The position numbers and the translations under genes are program-made. DNA of 64,000 nucleotides. Source: Protonemura montana (lineage: Eukaryota > Arthropoda > Insecta > Plecoptera > Nemouridae). The DNA lies in contig OX387610.1 in the NCBI GenBank assembly GCA_947568835.1, positions 5,310,001-5,374,000 of the forward strand, in the 5' to 3' direction. Under the pieces are notes generated by a model. It had not been told where the DNA came from. It saw only the letters and a program-made list of their open reading frames with translations, and did not search any database. Shown here piece after piece: positions 26,706 through 38,938 of this stretch; position 1 is the stretch's first letter; every line of letters begins with the position of its first letter.

Positions 26706-27066
26706 ACTGGTTTGTGGTGTTTAACGACGCATCGTTTTGACAACGGGCCCTGTGGCACTGGTAAAAAAACGTCGGTGAAAGAGTGAATGATAATTAGAAG
26801 GGAGGAGGAAAAACCCGGTGTCGGCACGTAGCCGACTCCTTTCGAAGAGCACCAAGGGGACTACCGGCTCAAAATCGCTTCCGAAGGACGGTACAACGCG
26901 ATCAACAGAATTCCTCCACAAATCCATACCGTCAAGAGGTTGATAAGCAAGGAGAGTGAAGTTTCTGTACTAACTTTCAGCCCTCCAACCTCTCTACCGT
27001 ACAGAACTGGTCATGTGTATTGTGGTCACTCAGCGAATACCTGACCCAGCGCAGTGTTCCTTAAAT
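26706..27066 (-). mobile_element. 5S-SINE, nearly full length
   Basis: Minus orientation from TTTAACGACGCATCGTTTTG through GCTTCCGAAGGACGGTACAA to CCCAGCGCAGTGTTCC. The outer part of the 5S head is lost. Confidence 0.82.
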
Positions 27067-27307
27067 TTTTCCACCTAGCGCCAACTTCCACTGCCGTCGG
27101 GTTTAGTTGATCACTCTCACTTAACTTATCACCAAGATGTCAAAACTTAATAGGAATTTCATTCATTGTTCAAAATTAGAGTCAAAGTATTCTTACCTCT
27201 CGTTGATAGCATCGTTCAAGTTTACGAGCTTGCTTGGATAGCCGATATTCAGTATTGTTTGAAAACAATTGCCCGCTTTAACGAAATGCTTTTAATAATG
27301 TTACCAC

Positions 27308-28552
27308 CAGGGACCCGAACCGAAATGATTAAAGGTTCTGGTTCCGGTTCCGGTTCCTAATTTTTTCAAATTAGGGTTCTGGTTCTGGTTCCGGTTTTAC
27401 GTTTTTAAAGGTTCCGGTTTCGGTTCCGGTTTCATATTGTGAAGAGGGGTTCCGGTTCCGGTTCCGGTTCCTAATTTTCTCAAATAAGGGTTCTGATTCC
27501 GGCTTTAAGTTTAAAAAGGTTCCGGTTCCACTTGATAAATAAAGAGTTATTTTTTAAAATTTTGCTGTTGTACAGGTTCAAGTTTTAGTGGTTTTTAGTG
27601 ACACTTAGTTTTGTTTTTCCATCTGCCAGGGACAGGTCTTTTTCCTCACATTGGGTTTCAAAGCACACGAAGCCAGTTGCATAAAAGATAGGGGTGTAAC
27701 GAAGTCGTAATAATTTGTTTGATTCAATTTCTCTGCACCAGTAGAGTTTCAGAGTACTACTATGTACGGAGTAAAAAAGACAGGCTAGTCCATCTCTATA
27801 AGACAAAGCATGCACGACAAGGGGTTAGTTTGTTTGAGGCTTTCAAGTAAAAAATTGAAAGAAATGGATTTATGGTTACACTCTGATGGGGACAGGCAAA
27901 GGGTTATTTAACACTAGACATAAAATTAACTATAAACTGGATAAACCAGCTTTTCAAAATTATAAAAGGGGGCCCAACTATGCGGGTTGTGAGCTTTATA
28001 GGGCATTGCCGGCGGATCTTCAAATCAAAAAGGACAAGAAATTCAAAATTGTGCTCAAGAATTTTCTATTTGAAAAATGTTTTTATACTGTAAAAGATTT
28101 TTTATTGTCTAAGGTAGAGACAATGAAAAATTGTAGTGTAAATGTAAATATTATAGTACCTAAAAATGTTGCTATAGATACACAAGACGTATATGTTGTT
28201 TAAAATGCCTTGTGTTTTCCCCAAACAAAATCGTGGATACAAGATGAGTCAATGGATGTTTTCGGAACAAACCAGTGAAACATTTTTTTTCGTGTGGAAA
28301 AATTAAAAACAAAAAAGTTGTGAACATAAAAAGCAAATAATTTTAATCTGAATTTCTGAAATCTCAATATAACTTCGGAACCTTTATGGAACCTTTAAGG
28401 AACCGAAAAGAACCCATGATTTAATAAGGGTTCCGGTTCCGGTTCCGGTTCTTGGAAATTAATAATAACGGTTCTGGTTCCGGTTTCGGTTCCAAGAAAA
28501 TACGGGTTTTTTCGGGTTCCGGTTCCGGTTTCGGTTCCGGTTCGGGTCCCTG
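27308..28552 (+). mobile_element. non-autonomous hAT-type DNA transposon, 1,245 bp
   Basis: Both ends carry the inverted repeat CAGGGACCCGAACCG (27308-27322 and its complement at 28538-28552). The element is flanked by the exact 8-bp duplication GTTACCAC (27300-27307 and 28553-28560), which fits the hAT target consensus nTnnnnAn. Subterminal regions are arrays of GGTTCC (about 27330-27530 and 28380-28545). No transposase is visible; the interior contains a LINE-derived reading frame. All of this is seen in the sequence; the hAT assignment follows from 8-bp duplications and the CAGGG ends. Confidence 0.9.
27886..28203 (+). pseudogene. LINE reverse-transcriptase C-terminal fragment inside the hAT element
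   Basis: A 105-codon open frame containing TRHKINYKLDKP, then ELYRALPADLQIKKDKKFK, then LKNFLFEKCFYTVKDFL. This is the pattern of the extreme C-terminus of many non-LTR retrotransposon proteins (Arg-Asn rich start, YxALP, FKxxLKxFL, CFYxxxxFL). The polymerase core is absent, so it is a truncated relic, probably carried as cargo by the hAT element. It could in principle be a fortuitous frame, but the motif order argues against that. Confidence 0.6.
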
Positions 28553-28674
28553 GTTACCACATAAATCATCGTGTACACTTCATGCGAGACAAACCGTTTT
28601 GAGAGGTTACCTTGGATATCTTCCATGCATACTTCTAATAAATATCGTATTGCTGTCGATTTTCGCTCAATGGG

Positions 28675-29055
28675 TTTACCCGTGGTAACATAAGATAGCA
28701 GAATTAAGACGCTCTGTCAGGCGATCTCGGCATCTCCATGGCTACCAAACGTTGAATCTACCATTGCACCTCCTATGCTAGGCCATGATATACCCGTGGA
28801 AACATAAGATAGCAGAATTAAGACGCTCTGTCAGGCGATCTCGGCATCTCCGTGGCTACCAAACGTTAAATCTACCATTGAACCTCCTATGCTAGGCCAT
28901 GATATACCCGTGGTAACATAAGATATCAGAGTTGAGAAGCTCTGTCAGGCGATCTCAGCATCTCCTTGGCTACCAAACGTTGAATCTACCATTAAACCTC
29001 CTATGCTAGGCCATGATATATCTGTGGTAACATAAGATAGCAGAATTGAGAAGCT
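28675..29055 (+). repeat. 114-bp satellite, about 3.3 units
   Basis: Same unit in the same orientation, starting within the unit at ACCCGTGGTAACATAAG, 120 bases after the hAT element. Confidence 0.92.
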
Positions 29056-31214
29056 TTTTTAGGTTAAATTAAAATGTTATGTTTGAAGTTTGTTTGAATG
29101 CGTCAATCGTACAAAATCGATAAAAATGTAAGCAATAAAATGTATGATAGTCTTGAATATGAGTTCTTATGCCGGTAAAGTAAAATATTGCATCTAAAAG
29201 TAATCGGAAAAAGTGTTATCTTTATACACTCTCCCTCTCTCCAAGACTCGCTTTGACGAAACTGAAAGCTTATACCGAAATCACCTTTTAATTCCTCGCT
29301 TTCAAGTAATTACTTAATAAAAATGTGACAGATAAGAGGTGGAGATTAACAGCGCTTGACTAAGGTAATTTTCTTTGTAAATTTAGGTCAATTTTTAATT
29401 TGCAAGTAAAACCTAGAGAAGACGCAGTTAAAATAGTTGGTTAAGAACGATATTATGAAGGTAGGTCAATATGCAAACCAGTAACAGCTGACCTGCCGTA
29501 ACTTAAATGTTGGCTATGGTAAAACTTTTTGACAGCAAAATTTACAAGTTTTTTTTTTTGCTATAGTATCTGTTGAAGATAAACCTAATGACTATTTTTT
29601 CAGTTGCCGCCTTTAATTTTTAGAGCTCGTTCACTTGTGAAATCGCGTTGAAAGATGGGCGCGAATCTTCGTTGAAAAGTAAAGGCAAGCTGAGCTGTAA
29701 CCAGCTGTAGCATTGTGATTGAAATATTTAGTTTACGGGCTTACTGTTGTTTTACGGGGTTACATTTTCGATAAAAGGTTTTGATCATTCAAATTTGAAT
29801 CTTTTATTTGCTCCATAATTCAAATTCCATCATTAACTGTCAGGGTAAAAAACGTTTGAATTTCAAGGGCGCTGTGTGGTCGGCCATCTTAACTGCAAGG
29901 TGAAATACAGGGGAAAAAATTTCATAAAAACCGTCGCCAAAAAACAGTTTCCAATGACGCTGACAATTATTTCAAATTGAAGACACATAGCACTGTAGAC
30001 GCTTGCCCCTGGGCAACGACACTAGCTGGCACCACTCAAGACGCCTCCGTACCCGACCTCCTCATTTCATTGACTCCTCTGCGACGGCAGTAAATCTCCA
30101 GCCCAGTGACCTTGACACATTCACCAACAGAGCACTTCCATTGACGATGCGGTAACAGTTTAGTGCAATTCTTTTTTTTTGCAATTTACTAGGCCATGAA
30201 ACGTTTGGCGGGTCGCGCCTGTCGATTGTTGTTATTATGGCTGGTATGAGTTTGGCAATCTAATTCGACAGAAGGTGCTTCCTATTTTCTGTTTCACTTT
30301 CTGTAGACCACAAGCATTTCCGATGACATTGGTTAGTTTTTTTATTGACTTGCACTTGTCTGATTTAGTTCCTCTTGCTTTTTTAGGTGTCTGGTTTCTC
30401 AGGTAAAGAATTAACCTTATATAACCGCCACTCAAAATTGCCTCGTTGCCTATTTGTTTTAAGGGTTTTATGTTTGTTAGAAGGCTTTCTGTCGGCCATT
30501 TTTGTTGGTGGTTGTTTTCCTGAAAATATTATAATTACAATCATTCACCCGCTAAAATCCGGAAAAAATTAGTATAAGTTGTTAGTTTTAGAACATTTGG
30601 CTGTCTGTAGTCATATTTTCATAGTCATTGTCAGAAAACACATTAATAGATTTTTCAATCCAAAGTGTTTATTGTATGTAATGTAGGGTTTACTTTTAAA
30701 TGTGTAGTGTGCCTGTATATGCGAATCGAGAAGACATGAAAGTATGTTTTTAACATTAAGGTAAAAGAAGCCAATGATTTGTACTTCATTACAAATACAA
30801 TACAAAATCAATCAAAAGACCATGGAATGGATGGTTTATGTGCAAAGCAACCCATGGCTGGCAATTTACAATGTAATTAGCATATTACGGGGATTTCCTA
30901 CTTACTAATGAGTAGATATTTCTTATCTGACATTTAAAATAAGGATCGATGGAAAGAAGTATAGTATGTTGCGCTGATTAGCGATGCTATGTTGTGATAT
31001 TTGCTTCTACAGAAAATCGTGTCGGTCAATGAATCCGGTATTGACGAGGAAAACAATGAGTTAAACCATAGTCTACGTCGAATGGGAAGTCCGGAGTCGA
31101 CAAAATCCCGTACATGAACTGTGCATACAAAATTTCCGTGCCAAGTGCTCGGAAAATAACTTAAGAAAGGTGACAAGGCAACGAGGAACAGTGCATAGAA
31201 TCACCAAACGCATA
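29056..31214. other. intergenic or intronic, no gene seen
   Basis: Unique-looking AT-rich DNA. No repeat or exon could be supported. Confidence 0.45.
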
Positions 31215-31660
31215 TGCAAACTCCTTCGTGCCGTTTTCGACCGGCCAGCACCAGGGCGGGTTTGAAACTTGCTCGATGACGTCATGCTCTCCACTGGGTT
31301 TGCACCAGCTCCGAGCGAGAGCGCTCCTACACGAACACGTGATCACTAGCTGTCAGTGCATTCATTTGTTTCCAACTGCACTGTCGAAATTCTCAAAGCA
31401 AGAAAAGTGCACCGGGAGTGACCCGAGAGCGAGCAACTCTGCCAGTCAAACATGTGAAAGTATTATTATTTTTTCCACATTGTTGCACTGGGATAGAGTC
31501 ACATGCCCAGTCGAACACGCAAAACGCCCCCGGTGCACAGCCGGGGCGCACCGGGGCAGCCAGCTGAATACAAGCGAGTGAATTGAATGTAAATGCATCA
31601 ATGAAGGCTAGCTTTTCACGAGGCGTCGGCGTCGATGGCGTCCCTTCACTAGACATCTAG
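31215..31660. other. GC- and CpG-rich island, possible promoter
   Basis: Clearly richer in CG dinucleotides than its surroundings. It holds a perfect TGACGTCA (31277-31284), a CACGTG E-box near 31339 and a CCGGTGCACAGCCGGGGCGC segment. Open frames on both strands are unconvincing. A promoter or first exon of an unseen gene is possible. Confidence 0.3.
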
Positions 31661-32934
31661 AGGACATGGTAACTACGATGAAGGAAGTTTACAAGGTGTG
31701 GGACCTTCGATTTAAACTGGTAAGTTAATAACAGGGGAGATGGGCGATTGTACACTAGTCTTCCTTGTTCGCTTGAGTGCGGTAATTGCTGAGTGGTTCA
31801 CCAAGGGTCGGTGTGCTGTTGGTCACCGGCTGGTAATGATCCAAGAATCACTCCTTGCGATAACCCTTTTCATAACCCTTTATTCATCCATATAAAAAAA
31901 AATCGGTACGAATTAAGAAATATGTAGACGCATATTTCGTATAACAGCTTGCCATACTGCTGTTTAGAAAAGAAAAAAAAAATCCATGCTCTTTTATTAA
32001 ATTTTCGTTTTATTTTTCATTTTTCATTCTCTTTTTCTACGTTTTCTTCCATTCCCTTTTTCCTTTCTTCTGACTAATTTAATTTTTCTCTGTCTTCTCA
32101 TCTCTTTTCCTTCAGATATTGGGATTTATCCATTTGACTAAAAGGTATCTATAGGCTTTTAGAGAAAAGAATAAGGTATCTGTAGTACTAAAGTTGCGTT
32201 CTTGACGAACGTTGCTGGTAATTAGTGGATGGAGGGCCGTCCTTTTTAACAAACCTCTACAATTAAATATTTACAACTCAAAATATCGAGAAACGACGGT
32301 GACTCAACCTGGCAGCATCTTTCATTTTTGTCACGAAGCAGTCATTTGGTGGCCATTTTTGGCGACATTAACATTAAGACATAATGCGAGTTTGTCAATA
32401 GAAAATTTTCTTAGATTTGTCAGAGATATACTTTTGAAAGATAACGATAAAGATTGCTAAAAACGTAAGTCGTACAAGTACTTTCACTATGTTCTCTAAA
32501 TTTGACATTTTTGCTGGTAAAAAATTGAAAATTTGGGTTTCTTGATAATGTGCCTTCAAGAGGCTTGTAAGGCTTGACAGCGCTATTCCTAAATTCTGAC
32601 TTCCCTATTAAAGTAGTTTTCCCGATTCGTCAGTTAATCTAGTTTCCTGTATGGTTTGGCCAGTTTTCCTGTTCCAAGATTCCATCGATTTATGAACAAG
32701 TAATTATGAACCAGAAAGTAATAAAGAACAATCAGCAATATCAAATGAAATGCAAAACTAATTTATAAAAGACCAGTTCGAAGATCATAACAAGTTAAGT
32801 TAAATTTTTAGCTTCTTCGTCAAGAAAACCACCAATTAGCATGGTGTTTTTTTTTTTGTTTGTTTTCTTTTTTTGTTGCTTTCTACAAGTGAATCATTTC
32901 ATCTTTAGTATTCCTCAACGGTTACGTCTGGGCA
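31661..32934. other. AT-rich stretch, no gene seen
   Basis: The frame at 32212-32460 contains no recognisable domain. A pyrimidine-rich tract at 31985-32110 is low complexity. Confidence 0.45.
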
Positions 32935-33093
32935 TCAGATCTTGCCAACATGACTAACTCTCTGGTGCAGGTGCATTGCGGTCAGACCTGATCCGGCAAA
33001 ATCCAGCGCGTGGGTAGTTTCTTGAGATTTGTCCTCAAAGATCCTGCCAATTTTAGTTCCTTCCTGAGGTGCTTCAGTCAATTTTCTCTCCAG
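32935..33093 (-). pseudogene. possible coding remnant, unrecognised
   Basis: A 53-codon minus-strand frame ending in TGA reads as natural protein (LTEAPQEGTKIGRIFEDKSQ..., then FAGSGLTAMHLHQRV). There is no start, no clear splice partner and no recognised family. It could be a transposon relic or a stray terminal exon. Confidence 0.2.
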
Positions 33094-33518
33094 CTGACGT
33101 CAGTGCAAAGAAAACGATTATGACATAAATCGCATGATCAAGACACAATATGAATAAACCAAATCTATAGCCTATGAAGTGTAATGGATCATATGTTACA
33201 AAATGCATTCTCAAAGTACCTGAGATTGCAGAAATTATAGAGACATTCAAGGTTGAAGTTGTTCATCAACCACGGCTTCAGATGCACCAACACATAATTT
33301 GTTATTTTTAATGGCTTCAGCGAGAGAACGAGTGTTGGGGTGACCAACTGACATTGTCAAAATCACTACAAATCATTTTCGCTTATGTCTGCTATTTTCC
33401 TTTTGCTTGAAGCTATAGTCGTACTTTCGTACGTTTTTGAAGCTATTAAAGCATTTGTCATCGAATTATAACATTCGCGGAAATTATTTTGCAGACATCA
33501 CAAGTATTTTGAAATTGA

Positions 33519-36410
33519 ACTTGTGCTGGTACCTTCTCTCACGGGCTAGACTGTAGCAATGCTGGGAACAGTCCTTGTGCTGGTATCTTCTCTCACGGGC
33601 TGGACTGTAGCAATGCAGGGGACAGTCCTTGTGCTGGTGTCTTCTCTCACGGGCTAGACTGTAGCAATGCTGGGGGCAGTCCTTGTGCTGGTATCTTCTC
33701 TCACGGGCTAGACTGTAGCAATGCTGGGAGCAGTCCTTGTGCTGGTATCTTCTCTCACGGGCCTGACTGTAGCAATGCTGGGGGCAGTCCTTGTGCTGGT
33801 ATCTTCTCTCACGGGCTAGACTGTAGCAATGCAGGGGACATTCCTTGTGCTGGTATCTTCTCTCACAGGCTAGACTGTAGCAATGCAGGGGACAGTCCTT
33901 GTGCTGGTAACTTCTCTCACAGGCTAGACTATTGCAATGCAGGGGACAGTCCTTGTGCTGGAATTTTCTCTCACGGGCTAGACTGTAGCAATGCTGGGGA
34001 CAGTCCTTGTGCTGGTATCTTCTCTCACGGGCTAGACTGTAGCAATGCAGGGGGCAGTCCTTGTGCTGGTATCTTCTCTCAAGGGCTAGACTGTAGCAAT
34101 GCAGGGGACATTCCTTGTGCTGATATCTTCTCTCACAGGCTAGACTGTAGCAATGCAGGGGACAGTCCTTGTGCTGGTACCTTCTCTCACGGGCTAGACT
34201 ATTGCAATGCAGGGGACAGTCCTTGTGCTGGAATTTTCTCTCACGGGCTAGACTGTAGCAATGCTGGGGACAGTCCTTGTGCTGGTATCTTCTCTCACGG
34301 GCTAGACTGTAGCAATGCAGGGGGCAGTCCTTGTGCTGGTATCTTCTCTCAAGGGCTAGACTGTAGCAATGCAGGAGACAGTCCTTGTGCTGGTATCTTC
34401 TCTCACTGGCTAGACTGTAGCAATGCAGGGGACAGTCCTTGTGCTGGTATCTTCTCTCACGGGCTAGACTGTAGCAATGCAGGGGGCAGTCCTTGTGCTG
34501 GTATCTTCTCTCAAGGGCTAGACTGTAGCAATGCAGGGGGCAGTCCTTGTGCTGGTATCTTCTCTCAAGGGCTAGACTGTAGCAATGCAGGGAGCAGTCT
34601 TTGTTCTGTTATCTTCTCTCATAGGCTAGACTGTAGCAATGCAGGGGGTAGTCCTTGTGCTGGCATCTTCTCTCACGGGCTAGACTGTAGCAATGCTGGG
34701 GACAGTCCTTGTGCTGGTATCTTCTCTCACGGGCAAGGCTGTAGCAATGCAGGGGGGCAGTCTTTGGGTTGGTATCTTCTCTCACGGGCTAGACTGTAGC
34801 AATGCAGGGACAGTCCTTGTGCTAGTATCTTCTCTCACGGGCTGGACTGTAGCAATGCAGGGGACAGTCCTTGTGCTGGTGTCTTCTCTCACGGGCTAGA
34901 CTGTAGCAATGCTGGGGGCAGTCCTTGTGCTGGTATCTTCTCTCACGGGCTAGACTGTAGCAATGCTGGGAGCAGTCCTTGTGCTGGTATCTTCTCTCAC
35001 GGGCCTGACTGTAGCAATGCTGGGGGCAGTCCTTGTGCTGGTATCTTCTCTCACGGGCTAGACTGTAGCAATGCAGGGGACATTCCTTGTGCTGGTATCT
35101 TCTCTCACAGGCTAGACTGTAGCAATGCAGGGGACAGTCCTTGTGCTGGTAACTTCTCTCACAGGCTAGACTGTAGCAATGCAGTAGCAGTCCTTGTGCT
35201 GGTATCTTCTCTCACGGGCTAGACTGTAGCAATGCAGGGGACATTCCTTGTGCTGATATCTTCTCTCACAGGCTAGACTGTAGCAATGCAGGGGACAGTC
35301 CTTGTGCTGGTACCTTCTCTCACGGGCTAGACTATTGCAATGCAGGGGACAGTCCTTGTGCTGGAATTTTCTCTCACGGGCTAGACTGTAGCAATGCTGG
35401 GGACAGTCCTTGTGCTGGTATCTTCTCTCACGGGCTAGACTGTAGCAATGCAGGGGGCAGTCCTTGTGCTGGTATCTTCTCTCAAGGGCTAGACTGTAGC
35501 AATGCAGGGGACATTCCTTGTGCTGATATCTTCTCTCACAGGCTAGACTGTAGCAATGCAGGGGACAGTCCTTGTGCTGGTACCTTCTCTCACGGGCTAG
35601 ACTATTGCAATGCAGGGGACAGTCCTTGTGCTGGAATTTTCTCTCACGGGCTAGACTGTAGCAATGCTGGGGACAGTCCTTGTGCTGGTATCTTCTCTCA
35701 CGGGCTAGACTGTAGCAATGCAGGGGGCAGTCCTTGTGCTGGTATCTTCTCTCAAGGGCTAGACTGTAGCAATGCAGGAGACAGTCCTTGTGCTGGTATC
35801 TTCTCTCACTGGCTAGACTGTAGCAATGCAGGGGACAGTCCTTGTGCTGGTATCTTCTCTCACGGGCTAGACTGTAGCAATGCAGGGGGCAGTCCTTGTG
35901 CTGGTATCTTCTCTCAAGGGCTAGACTGTAGCAATGCAGGGGGCAGTCCTTGTGCTGGTATCTTCTCTCAAGGGCTAGACTGTAGCAATGCAGGGAGCAG
36001 TCTTTGTTCTGTTATCTTCTCTCATAGGCTAGACTGTAGCAATGCAGGGGGTAGTCCTTGTGCTGGCATCTTCTCTCACGGGCTAGACTGTAGCAATGCT
36101 GGGGCAGTCCTTGTGCTGGTATCTTCTCTCACGGGCAAGGCTGTAGCAATGCAGGGGGGCAGTCTTTGGGTTGGTATCTTCTCTCACGGGCTAGACTGTA
36201 GCAATGCAGGGACAGTCCTTGTGCTAGTATTTTCTCTCACGGGCTAGACTGTAGCAATGCAGGGGACAGTCCTTGTGCTGGAGTCTTCTCTCACGGGCTA
36301 GACTGTAGCAATGCTGGGGACAGTCTTTGTGCTGGTATCTTCTCTCACGGGCTAGACTGTAGCAATGCTGGGGTCAGTCTTTGTGCTGGTATCATCTCTT
36401 GATGGGCTAG
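33519..36410 (+). repeat. 54-bp satellite array, about 53 units, with higher-order structure
   Basis: Unit CCTTGTGCTGGTATCTTCTC + TCACGGGCTAGACTGTAGCA + ATGCAGGGGACAGT. Rare variants recur at set distances; for example GGGCCTGACTG at 33759 and 35001 is exactly 23 units (1,242 bp) apart, so large blocks have been duplicated. Confidence 0.95.
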
Positions 36411-36947
36411 GCATGAAATTAATAGTACAGAATTTAATAGCATGAAATAAAACACCACTTTCCGATTTTTATAATACTATTTGCGAATTGAGGCTAAATC
36501 AATTTTGTGACAATTCTTCTAATAAAATGATATTGCGGTATTTTGCTTCGCGTTAAAGGCTAAAGCATGTTGACGGTATTTGTAGATATTTTTCTCTTGT
36601 TATTACACAAGGTATAGGCGTGACAGACTCAAAGAATGTCATTAAACATTATATGCACATTGTTTTATGGCCGGTTGTCGTAAGCCCCTTCTGATGGATG
36701 AACGTCGTCACTGGAGGGTCAATACGCGATAAGAGGGTGACGATAAGAGGGTGATGATAACGATCTGTAATGCTGCGAAGGTGTGGTGATAATTTCTGGT
36801 TCAACTACTACGCAACATTTTTGTGAAATGTCTACTCGGAATTGGACGTTTCAATTGATACGATAAGAATGAGCAAATGTGTTGACAATTTCTAGTTTAA
36901 GTTTTAATTATTGTTTTTTTAGTTTTGACAGCGTTAATGTTAAGCTT

Positions 36948-37131
36948 TCTGCTGAGAAAACGAGGCCGGCAACACGTGGTTACGGTAGGTGCCACCCGAT
37001 GGTGCTTGCTGCTGAGCAAACGAGGCCGGCAACACGTGGTTACGGTAGGTACCATCCGATGGCGCTTGCTGCTGAGCAAACGAGGCCGGCAACACGTGGT
37101 TACGGTAGGTACCATCCGATGTTGCTTTCAG
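36948..37131 (+). repeat. 60-bp repeat, three units
   Basis: Unit with GCTGAGCAAACGAGGCCGGC and AACACGTGGTTACGGTAGGT, then a CCATCCGATGGCGCTT end. Diverged single relatives occur at about 8090-8150, 11885-11965, 17950-18010 and 23890-23945. Confidence 0.9.
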
Positions 37132-37382
37132 CTGTCTTGTTTACCAACTCTCCGAAACTACATAACAACGACTCAAAATATCGATACGTTTAAATCAAAT
37201 GTTCACATTTGTAAATTAGTAAGATTAATTGAACTTCAACCTGTCTCAAATGCGAGTAATCTGCGAAAAATAACAAAATCAACTTTCTTAACTCTTAAAT
37301 TACACTTTTTATACCTTGACAGCAGCTACCAAGAACGTGTTCATCGTCGTTAAACAATCGGTACGTTTTGCGAATGCAGTTT

Positions 37383-37742
37383 ACCATTAGCGCTGGTCTA
37401 AAGATGTAAACCCAATGTCAGGACGTTTAACATTGGCGCTGGGACTCTGACTAAACCAGTAAACCAAATGGCAGGACGTTTAACATTAGCGCTGTGACTC
37501 TGACTAAACCTGTAAACCCAATGACAGGACGTTTAACATTGGCGCTGGGACTCTGACTAAACCTGTAAACCCAATGACAGGACGTTTAACATTGGCGCTG
37601 GGACTCTGACTAAACCTATGAACCCAATAACAGGACGTTTAATATTGGCGCTGGGACTCTGACTAAACCTGTAAACCCAATGACAGGACGTTTAACATGG
37701 CGCTGGGACTCTGACTAAACCTGTAAACCCAATGATAGCCTT
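37383..37742 (+). repeat. 53-bp repeat, about 6.7 units
   Basis: Unit GTAAACCCAATGACAGGACG + TTTAACATTGGCGCTGGGAC + TCTGACTAAACCT; ends with a truncated unit. Confidence 0.92.
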
Positions 37743-38000
37743 GCAATAACTGTCCCTGGTGGCAGTAAAGGGAAAATATGGCGGGTAGTTGGGCGTGACT
37801 TATTTTTCTTGGCAAACACTGTGTTTATTGAGGATGCTTACACTTATGTGTTTATGGCACCGAGACAATGCCCTCTTCCCTCCTCTTAATTGTATATGGT
37901 GCTGTATTTTTTATTTTATTTATTTTAAGCATATCAAGAATTGTAAGTCGTAAAAAATTTGTTTAAAAAATGAATTTGAATCCGTATGTTCTGTGGGGCA

Positions 38001-38032
<32 letters not shown>

Positions 38033-38774
38033 CAACAAATATAACATTATGGTGGGGGGCAACATTTTTGTTAAGCTAGGGACTGAATTTAAAAGAATTG
38101 TACAAGTGGTTCATTGTATATTGTTACCGTTAAAATAAATATACATATTTGCATTATTCACATAGAAGCACCACCAGTTAAAATGGTCGAACACACAGCC
38201 TTCTTCCAATGCAATCACATGTGAGAAGAATGTCCGCCATTATTTTATAGGAAAAAACACCGAAAGCAATAAGTTTCTAGGTACCTATGCAGACTCCAGT
38301 AAACAAAATATGTCAACTCTCAGACAGTAACAATACAATCCCCCCTCACCCTGCACACTAAAACTCTTGGGGGAGAGGGGGAGGGGTGCACCAAACCGAC
38401 CGCCACATCTCAAGACCACGGCCTCAAGTTCCGGTTCCTGGTACCATTGAACCCATGGTCTTCCGACTCGTCGCTTCATCAGGGCTGCCCTAATAGACGC
38501 TGGTTTGAAACCAGGGACGTTCGGCTGGGTTTGAAGCCAAGGCCCTGGAAGGCGTGGGTTCGACGCCTCGTTGGGCCGCTTTACGCTATCATGACACGCG
38601 AGAGCAATGGCAGTAGGCGATGAGTCGGTATAGTCTGTGTACTTTTGTGATGCAAATCCGTGTTCATGTTTAGTACTACCAGTAAAAATATCTATATGTT
38701 CTGTACATAATGTGTCATTGAAGATTCGTAAATATCAAATTGGATGGATGACAATTTTACACATTTCCATTTAT
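37743..38774. other. no gene seen; poly-C run inside
   Basis: Contains the 28-C run and a C-rich stretch at 38338-38400. Nothing else could be supported. Confidence 0.45.
38004..38031 (+). repeat. poly-C run of 28 bases
   Basis: An uninterrupted C run, followed after about 25 bases by a GGGGGG patch (about 38053-38058). Length may be uncertain in any assembly. Confidence 0.9.
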
Positions 38775-38931
38775 TGGCGAATGAAGTTGCTGTACTAACT
38801 TTCATCCCTCCAACCTCTCTACCTGGTCATGTGTATAATGGTCACCCATTCAATACCTGACTCAGCGCAGGGTTGCTTAACTTCGGTGATCTAACGAGAA
38901 CCGGTGTTTCCAACACGCCAAACCGTTCTAC
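38775..38931 (-). mobile_element. 5S-SINE head half, inverted against its neighbour
   Basis: Contains the complement of the 5S head (GCTTAACTTCGGTGATCTAA, GAACCGGTGTTTCCAACACG) and adjoining body. It faces the plus-strand copy at 38939-39271. Confidence 0.8.
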
Positions 38932-38938
38932 ACATTTC

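Noticed and set aside
31228-31656. Open frames on both strands of the CpG-rich island
   Set aside because: High GC removes stops by chance; neither frame has splice support or recognisable motifs.
34693-34899. Repetitive open frame in the 54-bp array
   Set aside because: Nearly every unit has a TAG in this frame (GGCTAGACT); only a few variant units stay open, so it is not a gene.
33519-36410. Possible CRISPR-like direct repeats
   Set aside because: Units are contiguous with no unique spacers, and this is a spliced animal genome.
36879-37353. Overlapping frames across the 60-bp repeat
   Set aside because: Openness is due to a stop-free unit of 60 bases repeated three times; flanking sequence adds nothing protein-like.
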